Shown piece after piece: positions 11,927-20,031 of a stretch of DNA of 20,031 nt. The position numbers were made by a program, and so were the translations under genes. The notes below the pieces were generated by a model, which saw nothing but the letters and a program-made list of their open reading frames with translations, did not search any database and was not told where the DNA came from. Within the stretch, counting starts at the first letter, position 1. The number at the start of each line of letters is the position of its first letter. Source of the DNA: Plakobranchus ocellatus (Eukaryota; Mollusca; Gastropoda; Plakobranchidae); NCBI GenBank assembly GCA_019648995.1, contig BLXT01004995.1, positions 1,375,344 through 1,395,374 of the forward strand, written 5' to 3'.

Positions 11927-12277
11927 GGTCACGTCCAAAACTAGGGGGAAAAAAGTATTTAGAAATGTAGATTAATTCCCTCTTGATGTATAATGAGCTT
12001 TGTTTATACAAACATATGTTAGATAAACCATAATTCAGCTGTTAAGGGGACATAGAAATACTATTTTAATGATCATAACAAGAATAGGCTAGATGACAGT
12101 TTTGAAAAGTTATTTCTAAATAATAACTACTTGTTTTTCATGTGACGTTTTTGAGACAGAAAATAGGCCATATTTTAATGTGAATAGCTTTTGTGTGCCA
12201 AAACCTGATAATTTAACACCTTGACCATGTTCACTACAACAAGGCAAAGAAACGAGCAAGAGGTATGAGGAATGCTT

Positions 12278-12498
12278 TATTTTTTTACAAGAATAAAGAA
12301 ATGAAGAAGACCTTCACTCACTTAGACCTAGCAACAGACAAGACAAGACAGAAGACGAGAGAAAATTACAATAATTATGTCTGAGTAGGATTCAAACCCG
12401 CACCCTCGCCGGCACCCACCGCCTTGCCAGACAGAGGAACCAAGCAAAGAAGCACTAAGCCATCCGCTTCCACAATATTTCTAATATTTTTTTACAAG
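12278..12498 (-). mobile_element. tRNA-derived SINE with perfect 14-bp target duplication
   Basis: The direct repeat TATTTTTTTACAAG lies at 12278-12291 and again at 12485-12498, enclosing 193 bases. Read on the minus strand, the insert has an RNA polymerase III A-box-like TGGCTTAGTGC (12462-12452) and a B box GGTTTGAATCC (12398-12388), so the head is tRNA-derived. The spacing between them is longer than in most tRNAs, as in Leu/Ser types or after an insertion. The tail (12292-12387) is not tRNA-like and ends in an AT-rich CATTTCTTTATT rather than a long poly-A. Such elements are copied by LINE enzymes in trans; no LINE is seen here. The flanking repeat is still perfect although T-rich, so the insertion may be fairly recent. 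Confidence 0.8.
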
Positions 12499-14605
12499 GC
12501 TTATTTAAAGATGTGTTGATGATGAAGCACCTTTGGAGAATAGCTCAAATAAAAAAACAGCTGATGTTTTGAATGAAACAAAATATATTTGTGTGAAGTA
12601 CTCTACCTTGAACACAAAAATAGTTCTGCCATTAGGAAAAACATGTAAATCCACCAGGCAGTATCTAATTTAATCTTTGCTCACAAACGCCATTCTTTAA
12701 GTGAAAAAAAATATTGTGTGGGATCTCTAAGTAAGACGTATGTCAAAATTTAAGTATTTGATGAAACATAGTTTATAAATGAGACAGATACTGATTATCA
12801 TGAATGGCAAGAAATTAGCATTTTCAGTGGGAACAGTTATCGTTTTCTTGGATAGGAATACCAACACACTTGATCTAGATGCACAAAATCTTGAGTAAGA
12901 AACTTCCACCCAACTTTGAACAAAAAAAAAAATCAACTCCCGACTGTCCACTCGTGAAGGGGTATAATGGATCTATAATAAGGCCCAGAACCCTGGAAGG
13001 AAAAATTTCAGCACTGGGGAACCATTTCTGAACTTGGTGAGCTCTGGCATTACAACAAATGTGCTGTCTAGGAATACACTGATTCACATTGAGCATCGCA
13101 TCCCCTGGTCTAACAATCTCTTTGCTCCAGGATTTTGAGCTAGAGAAGCTTCGAATGATTACATTTTCTGATAGTGGGAGCAATGATTTAGATGACTCTG
13201 ATATTGATTGTATGAGCCACCCATTATAAAGCGTGCACTAAACCTAGAGCTTGAATTTTTTTTCGAATTTCACTTGTCACCTGCAGCAATTAAAATCTCA
13301 GTTGTGATAAATGTTTTTACATTGGATTTTATTCCATGTCACATCTATTTATCTGACTGCATGCAAAATTTTGTGGGAATTGAGTGGAAACTTTTTCCCC
13401 TGAACCCTAGTTTTGGTTAGGCATCAGGGGGAAGCATACCGGGTAGACTAAACATCCCAGTGTCAATAAGTAAAGAGAACAGTGCCTGGAATGCGAATTT
13501 TGCAGGCGTCAGCCATCAAGTATTGCTAAAAAAAAACGTTTTCTGCTCCCTGGTGTAACTTTTTGACAAAAGAAAGGCTAATTGGAAGTTTTTTTTTTGT
13601 ACAAATATTCAATAAGTTTCCTGAGACTGAAATTTTCCCTTCTGTAATTAATGCTTGCAGAGTCTAAGACTTCTTGTGTCAGATGGGTTTTGCAAGTCTC
13701 CAAATAAAAAATTAATTCCATTTTCTAATCAACTGCTCATTGATGACACTGGATGATATTTCAAAATCTCTATTAACGATTAAAATAGGGGTTTGGCATT
13801 TTAATAAAGAAACTAGACAAAAAAAATTAAACAGGTTTGTAGCGGTCCAATCTGAAATAAAATATGTGGGTGTTTCCAACTTTGATTCCAAATATTCTTT
13901 ACATCTTAGAGTGATGATGCATACAATGCAGAATTCCACTTATTTTACAAATGAGTTCAAGGGCCAGCACCTGCCATTTTGGGCAAAACAAAACTTCCAT
14001 ATATGCATATGTAACTTAATGCGGACTTTTAGTAACTCGACATATCTCGAAATGAATATCTATCCCTCAGACCCTCATTTTACCAAAATGTCTTGCATTT
14101 CAACTTTCTTACATGACTAAAATTTATCCCAGTTTTTGTTTATACTTTTCAGAAAATGAAGTTATTTTTATTTTCAGTGAGCATATTCTCTTTACTCGAC
14201 AATGATTCTCGTTTGATTTTATGAATCTTGAATTAGATCTTTTCAAATGCAGACGAATACACATTTTCTGAAACTAAGAGATGCAGAATTGAGAAGTACT
14301 GGCATACTTGGTACTAGTGGTAGCTTTCCTTTTCACAGATCCCTGTTACAGTGCATTAGAAATTCATGAGTTTAGAAATTATTAGTAAAATTATGATTCT
14401 CTTAAACAGGAACAAGAAACATTGGTAGGCCCACTTAAGGATACACCCTCACTGATCAATTCTTGAGAGGAGAAAATCACTAAGAAGAGAAAAATAAATG
14501 AAATCTGCATGGGTTGTATAATATTGTTGGTGTTCTGTGATAATAGCTGTCAACAAATTCAATTAAAACATACCATTTAAACTTTGTTTCAAGCTTTTTT
14601 TTATT
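12499..14605. other. Non-coding stretch upstream of the carrier gene
   Basis: No supported gene. Open frames at 12875-13183 (-) and 13740-14120 (+, 126 codons) resemble no family. The region probably includes the intron that ends at 14629, but I could not identify the 5' UTR exon, a promoter or a matching donor. No CpG-rich promoter-like patch is visible. Confidence 0.55.
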
Positions 14606-14629
14606 GGGCTCCTGTTTTTTCTTCCTCAG
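14606..14629 (+). promoter_or_regulatory. 3' splice acceptor directly before the ATG
   Basis: A pyrimidine tract (CTCCTGTTTTTTCTTCCT) ends in CAG at 14627-14629, and the ATG starts at the next base. This is a strong acceptor, so the coding exon probably begins exactly at the start codon and the 5' UTR is on an upstream exon. The sequence before the AUG in the mature message would then come from that exon. The genomic frame stays open upstream only to a TAA at 14564-14566, with no earlier Met. Confidence 0.75.
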
Positions 14630-15553
14630 ATGTCTCAGAAGAAGCCTAAGTTGGGATTCGCTGAAAATTTTGCTCTCTCAGGAGCTGCAGCTGTTATTTC
14701 AAAAACTGCAGCTGCTCCAATTGAGAGAATCAAACTGCTTGTACAGAATCAAGATGAGATGATTAAGGCTGGCCGGCTGTCAGAACCGTACAAAGGTGTG
14801 GTTGATTGTACTGTGCGCACCTTCCGGACAGAGGGTCTTCTACCATTTTGGAGAGGTAATTTGGCCAATTGCTTGAGATATTTTCCTACACAAGCTCTGA
14901 ATTTTGCTTTTAAGGATACCATCAAGGCAATGTTTAAGTCTGCTCCAAACGAGGCATATGCTATGAAGTTCACCAAGAACATCTTCTCTGGTGGTGCTGC
15001 TGGAGCAATGTCCCTGTGCTTTGTCTACTCCCTTGACTACGCTCGTACAAGACTGGCCAACGATGCTAAGGCTGCTGGAAAGGGTGGTGGTGAACGGCAG
15101 TTCAATGGCTTGGTTGATGTCTATCGCAAAACCATTGCATCTGATGGTGTTGTGGGTCTTTACAGAGGTTTTGTCATCTCCTGCGTAGGTATTGTGGTGT
15201 ACAGGGGTTTCTACTTTGGCCTCTACGACAGCTTGAAGCCTTTGCTTATGGCTGAGGATGCCAGTGTTTTCTTGGCATTTGCTCTGGGATACACTGTCAC
15301 GGTCACCTCTGGCTTGCTTTCTTATCCCATTGATACAATCCGTCGACGTATGATGATGACATCTGGGCAAGCTGTCAAGTACAAGGGCTCTATCGACTGT
15401 GCTGTCCAAATCATGAAGCATGAAGGCTTTATGTCCCTTATGAAAGGAGCTGGTGCCAACATCCTCAGAGGTGTTGCAGGTGCTGGTGTTCTGGCTGGTT
15501 TTGACAAGTTTAAAGAACTGTATATCTCCTGGCGTCTCTCTCTTTCATCATAG
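14630..15553 (+). CDS. Mitochondrial ADP/ATP carrier (adenine nucleotide translocase)
   Basis: This SLC25-family carrier exchanges matrix ATP for cytosolic ADP across the inner mitochondrial membrane. At 307 aa it is close to the usual ~300. Three ~100-residue repeats are visible, with signature motifs PIERIK (30-35), SLDYAR (134-139, Ser in place of Pro) and PIDTIR (233-238). The diagnostic RRRMMM lies at 238-243. Residues matching known substrate contacts are present: K25, R83 (in RYFPTQ), G187/Y191 and R280. Cytoplasmic-gate motifs YDSLK (200-204 region) and FDKFK (291-295) close helices 4 and 6. The coding region is one uninterrupted exon behind a splice acceptor. The wording, for example [21 protein letters not shown] (36-56, quoted in part) and the [13 protein letters not shown] block (155-167), is that of plant/fungal carriers rather than the animal LLLQVQH type. 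It could be an ancient paralogue kept in some invertebrates or a transferred gene. No frameshift or lost residue is seen, so it looks functional. Confidence 0.96.
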   Translation: MSQKKPKLGFAENFALSGAAAVISKTAAAPIERIKLLVQNQDEMIKAGRLSEPYKGVVDCTVRTFRTEGLLPFWRGNLANCLRYFPTQALNFAFKDTIKAMFKSAPNEAYAMKFTKNIFSGGAAGAMSLCFVYSLDYARTRLANDAKAAGKGGGERQFNGLVDVYRKTIASDGVVGLYRGFVISCVGIVVYRGFYFGLYDSLKPLLMAEDASVFLAFALGYTVTVTSGLLSYPIDTIRRRMMMTSGQAVKYKGSIDCAVQIMKHEGFMSLMKGAGANILRGVAGAGVLAGFDKFKELYISWRLSLSS

Positions 15554-15985
15554 ATGTTAGAGGGCTCTGAACTTTCACATTCTTAGGGTGTGTTAGATAT
15601 AATGGGTGATAAAATATTTCATAGTTTGTGCAGCCACAATTTAACGTTTTGTTGGCCATAGTATGAATGATGATGATAGGTTATAGGTCATTTCATGGCA
15701 CATATAATGAGATGTATGTTGTGTAAAGTTGATGATTTCGTATCACCCTCAAAGGAATATAATAACTTAAGATTTGTATGTTGTATCGGCAAATACATTT
15801 TTTTTTCCCTCCTATATATTTATATTTGTTTGATATTGGGTTTATAGAAGCTAACTTTTTTAGCATACCACATAAGTAATTAAGCAGGATGTGGTTTGTT
15901 CAGATACTGCCCACATTGTGAGGGTATGGTCTAAACAAATTGGAGTGTTTGTAATAAATATGTCAGTGGTTGCACCAAAAATTAG
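15554..15985 (+). other. Probable 3' UTR of the carrier gene
   Basis: The sequence after the TAG is AT-rich and non-coding. AATAAA at 15953-15958 is followed by a GT-rich stretch (TGTCAGTGGTTG) at about 15960-15972, so cleavage near 15970-15985 is likely. Other poly-A-like words farther on (AATAAA at 17010-17015) could give a longer form. Confidence 0.6.
15953..15958 (+). terminator. Polyadenylation signal AATAAA
   Basis: This is a canonical hexamer 400 bases after the carrier stop, with a GT-rich element right behind it. It is the first canonical hexamer after the stop codon that I see on this strand. Confidence 0.6.
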
Positions 15986-17383
15986 TTGTTGCCAGATATA
16001 AAATACATACACAAATTTTTTACACATTTGTTTTGTTTATTGCTATTTTGTGTCCTTTATGATTAATGTACCGATACCTGTGATTTGTATAATGTTGTCC
16101 TGTTTTTTTGTATCTAATTTTAACTTACTGTGGATTTTATGTATTTTGTTTACACTTCTGGTTTCGGGCAATCAAACAGCAGTTTAGTTTTTACAATCTA
16201 GATATCGGTCACAATTACATCAATACATTTATTTTAGTTTATGAACCATTGCCTTAAATTTAAAAAGGTCACCATTAACATGCTCCACACAGTGAAATTT
16301 TAGAATTGACTATTTTGTCACGAATCTACACTTAATATAATATGCATAAACTTATCTACCACGGCGTTGTTGCTTGCCAAGATAGTTATGCTATTAGTAA
16401 TTACTTAGTTTCATGTAGGCCTACACACATTTTTCTAATGAGCACCAAAGTGTAACGGTTGCATTGACGTATGACAAAAACAATCTAGAAACTGACAAAG
16501 TAAGAAAAGGACTCCAAAAGACATGAAAAGGATTAACAATATCCGTGCACTTCCAAAAACTAGGTGTTAACAGCCAAGTTAGACCAAAATATGTTTTATT
16601 CATGTTTCAATATACAGTGTATTATACATACGTATGCTCATGGTAAACGATATAACTGCAACAAATGAATTATAAATATTTCATAATAAGGCAGAATATA
16701 GCGATGAATCCTCCACATCTAAAATGATTATTTTAATAGTAAGAAAAAAGCAAAGGCATGACAATTATACAGCTCAGGCTAATCACGAGTGTTCCCTATT
16801 AAAGTGTTAGTGTTAGTACTGTTACGGTTGTATCATGCATACTCACAGTTCCACCATGTTGTACGTTAGTTACAGTTGTAACTGAAACTATCCATTCCAC
16901 GCAAATTTACTTACTCCAAATGTGTTAAATGCCCATTTCACATTAAAATTAAAATTTAAAGTTCACAAACGTATAGCTGCATAAAAAGTATAGATGTACT
17001 TTAAGAATGAATAAAAAATATTGTCATTTCATTGACATTTTTTTTTTTTAAAAAATTTTAATCAAACGAGATCCATCTAGAATCTATACAGTATGATTTA
17101 TTATAGTTATACACATGCATAATCCATGTTTTTGTCGCACAATGCCATTTTTTTTTTCTTCTTTTAATCATAGCCTAGCCTAGGTTTTTTTTTTTGTTTT
17201 TTTTAATTACACTTTGCAGCCTTTTTGGTAGTAGGGATTCACAATTACCAGTACATCGCAATCCATAAATTTCATTTGCCAATATGATGAGGAAATTTTG
17301 TGAAGCATGCTGCTAAATCTTTACTTAATTGCTAGGAAAGATAAGTCGGGCCTCCATAGCTCCTCCTCTCCTCCTTAGTAAGT
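15986..17383. other. Non-coding stretch downstream of the carrier
   Basis: No supported gene. AT-rich with long T runs near 17040, 17150 and 17186. The 60-codon minus-strand frame at 16421-16603 is not recognisable. Confidence 0.55.
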
Positions 17384-17700
17384 TATTAGGGACTGTTCAA
17401 ATCTTACACCATACAATTACATATATTTGGGACTTTTTTACATCCCCCCCCCCCCCCCCNNCCCCCCCCCCCCCCCAAACACTTTTCTTACACTACATTT
17501 GCCCGCCACGGCCCCCCAGTAATATGACATTGCTGACCTGTGTTATAGTAATACTTAGTTGTAATATTAATAATCATCATCGATGGCGTGCTAATTTATT
17601 TCAATATTAAGCTTTAAAAACTATAGCTTAAGAATCGCCGTTTCCAACATGTTGAATGGCCATGACAATAAACTATAAAGTTAACATTTTGCACGCACGC
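17384..17700 (+). repeat. Dispersed repeat, copy A (poly-C containing)
   Basis: This copy matches copy B at 18913-19198 in the same order of blocks. The blocks are ACTGTTCAAATCTTACACC (17392-17410), a CTTTTT then C-rich tract, CTTACAC...CATTTGCC (17487-17503), GTAATATGACATT (17519-17531), GACCTGT, a simple-repeat zone, ATCGATGGCGTGCTAA (17578-17593), then AATGGCCATGAC (17655-17666) and GCACGCACGC near the end. It is non-coding. The family name is unknown to me; the ordered blocks argue for a mobile or duplicated non-coding unit. Confidence 0.65.
17444..17476. other. Unresolved poly-C tract with two Ns
   Basis: Sixteen C, then NN (17460-17461), then fifteen C. The true length is not resolved, so any reading frame across it is meaningless. 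Copy B has a short C-rich stretch (CCCATCCCCCC) at the equivalent place. Confidence 0.95.
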
Positions 17701-18329
17701 AAAGATTGAAAGAAAGGGGAATGATGGAGCGGAAAAGAGTAAGCGAGAATTTTGGCTTGTTTGGCCTTTGCTCACAAAAACTTACCTCCTCTACCTATAG
17801 GCCAACAATACTAGGGCGACCACACAGAGAATAATTTCGGAGGCTGTTTGCTTCCGTACGCGTATGCGCGCTTCCCGGGGCCGTGAATTTCTAATTTCTA
17901 TAGATGAATCTCATTACTAAAGACCTTGTGACACACATAAACTTAGGAAAGCGTGCTTCAGCCCGTATAAGTGAGAAGCGGCGCTGATGCATTTTATGGA
18001 ATCAAAACTAGGCCTACATTCTTTCCAAAGCTGTTTGTGGCTTTGAGGTGTGGACAGAGATATATTATTACATTGCGATAGCTTCTAAATTAGTAGCGTT
18101 TTTTCCTTACTCTAGTCTAAAAGGAACATACAAAACATTATAAACTTACAAAATTTGTTCTTTAAATGTTATTTTTTTTTTCTCTACTTATAATAACAGT
18201 ATATTTAACTGCTCTTTTAGTATTTTATTTTTTAATGCTGTAAACTTTGAAAATTTATTTGCGTAACTACACATTAACACACAATTTCGTCATTTTGATA
18301 AATACTGTATTCTTTGTGTCACTAATTTC

Positions 18330-18353
18330 TATATATTATATATATATATATAT
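18330..18353. repeat. (AT)n microsatellite
   Basis: About ten AT units inside the Harbinger element, just beyond the point where the transposase homology breaks. It may mark the deletion junction. Confidence 0.9.
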
Positions 18354-18369
18354 GTTTGTGTGTCTTTTC

Positions 18370-18669
18370 TTAATCATATGTGACAACAAGCCGCTCCTCT
18401 GGAAGAATAGGCCGGTGCCAGTTGCACCAAAACTTCTCCAAACGGTGCTCAATCTTATTGTGAATGTATCCAAATGTTTCCAAATTCATCCTAGTGTAGG
18501 CATAAAACCTATCAGGGTAGGATTTCAGTTGTATGAACAAATGATGGTATTCACCAAGAGCTCCCCGCTCTTTATTGATGTTATGGACTTTGCATCTACG
18601 TTTTGGCCATTTTAATTTAGAAAACACACTGTCCATTAGAAAATATTCATTATCAGATGACGAATCCAT
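18370..18669 (-). pseudogene. Harbinger transposase, N-terminal fragment
   Basis: The 99-codon minus-strand frame from the ATG at 18669 reads as the start of an animal PIF/Harbinger transposase. The recognisable block is ERGALGEYHHL (34-44), YPDRFYAYTRMNLETF (51-66), a KIEHRLEKFWCNWHRP stretch (72-87) and ILPEERLVVT (88-97). In intact proteins of this family, as I recall them, the frame then continues into the helix-rich region and the DDE_Tnp_4 nuclease. Here family resemblance stops after T97 and the frame ends at a stop two codons later, next to an AT microsatellite (18330-18353). The catalytic half is lost, so it cannot encode a nuclease. An acidic N-terminus (MDSSSDNEYF) is kept. Identification rests on motif memory, not a search. 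Confidence 0.8.
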
Positions 18670-18756
18670 TTCTAGAATGTTATCCCTAACAGCTAGTAGC
18701 TAAGAGCCAACTGTTACTGTACTAAAAACCTCTCTTTTAACAAGGCGAAAAGTAAA

Positions 18757-18783
18757 GGAAAGTATTCTCTATGTGGGGTCGAG
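18757..18783 (-). repeat. Degenerate internal copy of the Harbinger terminus
   Basis: GGAAAGTATTCTCTATGTGG then GGTCGAG matches the right terminus (GGAAATTATTCTCTGTGTGG then TCGCCC) with two substitutions and a two-base insertion. It lies 71 bases inside the true right end in the same orientation. It suggests a duplicated end or a nested insertion. Confidence 0.7.
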
Positions 18784-18912
18784 AAGACACTTTCCAAAAC
18801 TTATCAGCGCTGTTAAAAGTACGGCCTTGGAAATTATTCTCTGTGTGGTCGCCCCTACACTGTACATGGCTTTAAAAAAAAAAAAAGAAAAATCAGAGTG
18901 TACATTCTTCTT

Positions 18913-19198
18913 ACGTTAGAGGCTGTTCACAATCTTACACCTTTTGAAGGGCTTTTTGACCTCCCATCCCCCCTCTTACACCTTTCTTACATTTGCCGTA
19001 CCCCGCTTCCCCCCGTAATATTACATTTTTGACCTGTTGTAGTAAGAAATATAACAACAATAATGACAACAACAACAACAACAACAACAATAATAATAAG
19101 TAGAAGGATCGTCAATGGGGTGTTAACTTATTATAACTTTAGTTTAATGACCATGACTTGACTATAGTATAATGTAATGAAATTTCGCATGCACGCAT
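18913..19198 (+). repeat. Dispersed repeat, copy B
   Basis: This is the partner of copy A. Its blocks are GGCTGTTCACAATCTTACACC (18921-18941, quoted in part), a CTTTTTGACC then C-rich tract, CTTACATTTGCC (18987-18998), GTAATATTACATT (19015-19027), GACCTGT (19031-19037), an AAC/AAT microsatellite (19063-19099), ATCGTCAATGGGGTGTTAAC (19109-19128), AATGACCATGAC (19146-19157) and GCATGCACGC near the end. Copies A and B flank the Harbinger element in the same orientation and are clearly diverged, so their duplication is old. Confidence 0.65.
19063..19099. repeat. (AAC)n/(AAT)n microsatellite
   Basis: About eight AAC units followed by AAT units within repeat copy B. A similar tract, AAT then AAC, lies at 19765-19814. 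Confidence 0.9.
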
Positions 19199-19339
19199 GG
19201 TCGTTGATCTCGCCTGTTGGGCTAGGCCTCCGCTAGCGATTAGAAAGCAGCCGAGAGAAGTTGAAAGTTTGAATGAGTATGGAATGCATACTGTTGCTAC
19301 AAAATTATTATTACAATTTAATTTTTTTTTCAATGTGTA
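19199..19339. other. Non-coding spacer
   Basis: No supported gene. A phrase near 19214-19238 is relatively GC-rich (GCCTGTTGGGCTAGGCCTCC), with no recognised function. Confidence 0.5.
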
Positions 19340-19460
19340 TTTCTGCGTCAGTGATTGTGAAAGAAAATACCTTGCAACTGGCTTCCTCTAGGATTTGAAC
19401 CACGGACTCATTATTAAGACTCTAACAAGGACTAGCACTAGCACTAGCAGACATCCTGGC
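19340..19460 (-). mobile_element. tRNA-derived SINE relic
   Basis: On the minus strand, 19401-19391 reads GGTTCAAATCC, a perfect-looking RNA polymerase III B box. It is preceded by TTAGAGTCTTAATAATGAGTCC (19408-19429, quoted as a phrase), as in tRNA-like SINE heads. The A-box area is disturbed by three tandem CTAGCA units (19432-19449). No clear tail or target duplication was found, so limits are approximate. It differs from the SINE at 12292-12484 and would be a different family or an old copy. Confidence 0.5.
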
Positions 19461-20031
19461 ACATACAAGCTGCATTTTTAAACAACTGTCAATTATCAAT
19501 AACCGGTCAATAGATTTTATTGCTCAGTAATCATTGAGTATGCAAATTGGTAAAGATCCGAAAGAATTTGAATAAATTTCCAAAACAATGACTTATTGTC
19601 ACAGTCTTAAACATATTTTAGGCGCACTACTTAGTCACCCGACAAGATGAGTATTCAACAATGGATTACCTTGTGAATTAAAAGAGCAATATATTACCGT
19701 TTTTTAAATTTATTTCTTTGATCGGTGTAACGGTCAAAGTGCTTTTGTAGACCACTCATGACATTAATAATAATAATAATATCAAAAACAACCACTACAA
19801 CAACAACAACAACATGTAAATCATTCAAATTGGCAAAAAATGGAAAATCAACATTCAAATCTAATACAATTTTAGGGGATATACACGTACATCATGTAAT
19901 ACTGTTGGACTGATTCATTTATTGATGGTATGTTAAGAATCCCCTTTTGTGTTATTTTTATGTTGGCATTTTTTTTTCTTTTTCTTTTTCCCCTCACAAA
20001 AGTGTAATATATATTAGTTATTACATTGCTT
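19461..20031. other. Non-coding stretch with microsatellite
   Basis: No supported gene. AAT units at 19765-19780 and AAC units at 19796-19814 form a compound microsatellite. The window ends in T-rich DNA. Confidence 0.6.

Larger units (their letters stand above)
17811..18857 (-). mobile_element. Internally deleted PIF/Harbinger DNA transposon (1041 bp)
   Basis: Perfect 25-base terminal inverted repeats lie at 17814-17838 and 18830-18854, starting GGGCGACCACACAGAG. CTA directly flanks both ends (17811-17813 and 18855-18857), a 3-bp target duplication of the size expected for PIF/Harbinger, although the family usually prefers TWA. The interior carries the N-terminal part of a Harbinger transposase on the minus strand. 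The catalytic DDE region and the Myb-like partner gene are missing, so the copy is non-autonomous. Identical ends suggest fairly recent movement by an enzyme made elsewhere. An extra degenerate end lies inside at 18757-18783. Confidence 0.88.

Overview
The window looks like nuclear DNA from an AT-rich animal genome. It has long non-coding stretches, microsatellites, tRNA-derived SINE-like copies, cut-and-paste DNA transposon remnants and one spliced-looking protein gene. Abundant TAGATCTAG words and the repeat mixture suggest an invertebrate, possibly a mollusc; that is an impression and was not tested by search. No bacterial gene arrangement, operon or CRISPR array is present.

The one confident gene is a mitochondrial ADP/ATP carrier on the + strand (14630-15553, 307 aa). 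Its whole coding region lies in one open exon. A strong 3' splice acceptor ends exactly one base before the ATG, so the 5' UTR exon is upstream, either elsewhere in this window or beyond it. A polyadenylation signal lies about 400 bases after the stop. The protein has every key residue of the family, but its wording resembles plant and fungal carriers more than the classical animal paralogues.

The rest is mainly repeats. Region by region: 1-2550 is low-complexity DNA with a near-perfect 45-base hairpin (1513-1557). 2553-2828 is an intact-looking 260-bp inverted-repeat element with an 8-bp target duplication. 3924-4160, 4713-6384, 8790-9121 and 10379 onward carry copies of one transposon-like terminus (CAGA-S-CTGCC-W-ACC type), each followed by its own short repeated word. 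6999-7272 holds a small direct and inverted repeat cluster. 12278-12498 is a SINE with a perfect 14-bp target duplication. 17811-18857 is a deleted PIF/Harbinger element with perfect 25-bp terminal inverted repeats and a transposase N-terminal fragment. It sits between two diverged copies of another ~300-bp repeat (17384-17700 and 18913-19198), the first interrupted by an unresolved poly-C/NN tract. A second tRNA-like SINE relic lies near 19340-19460.

Nothing here amounts to a multi-gene system. The most interesting items are the fungal/plant-type carrier, the terminus-plus-private-word repeat family and the nested transposon architecture at the right end.
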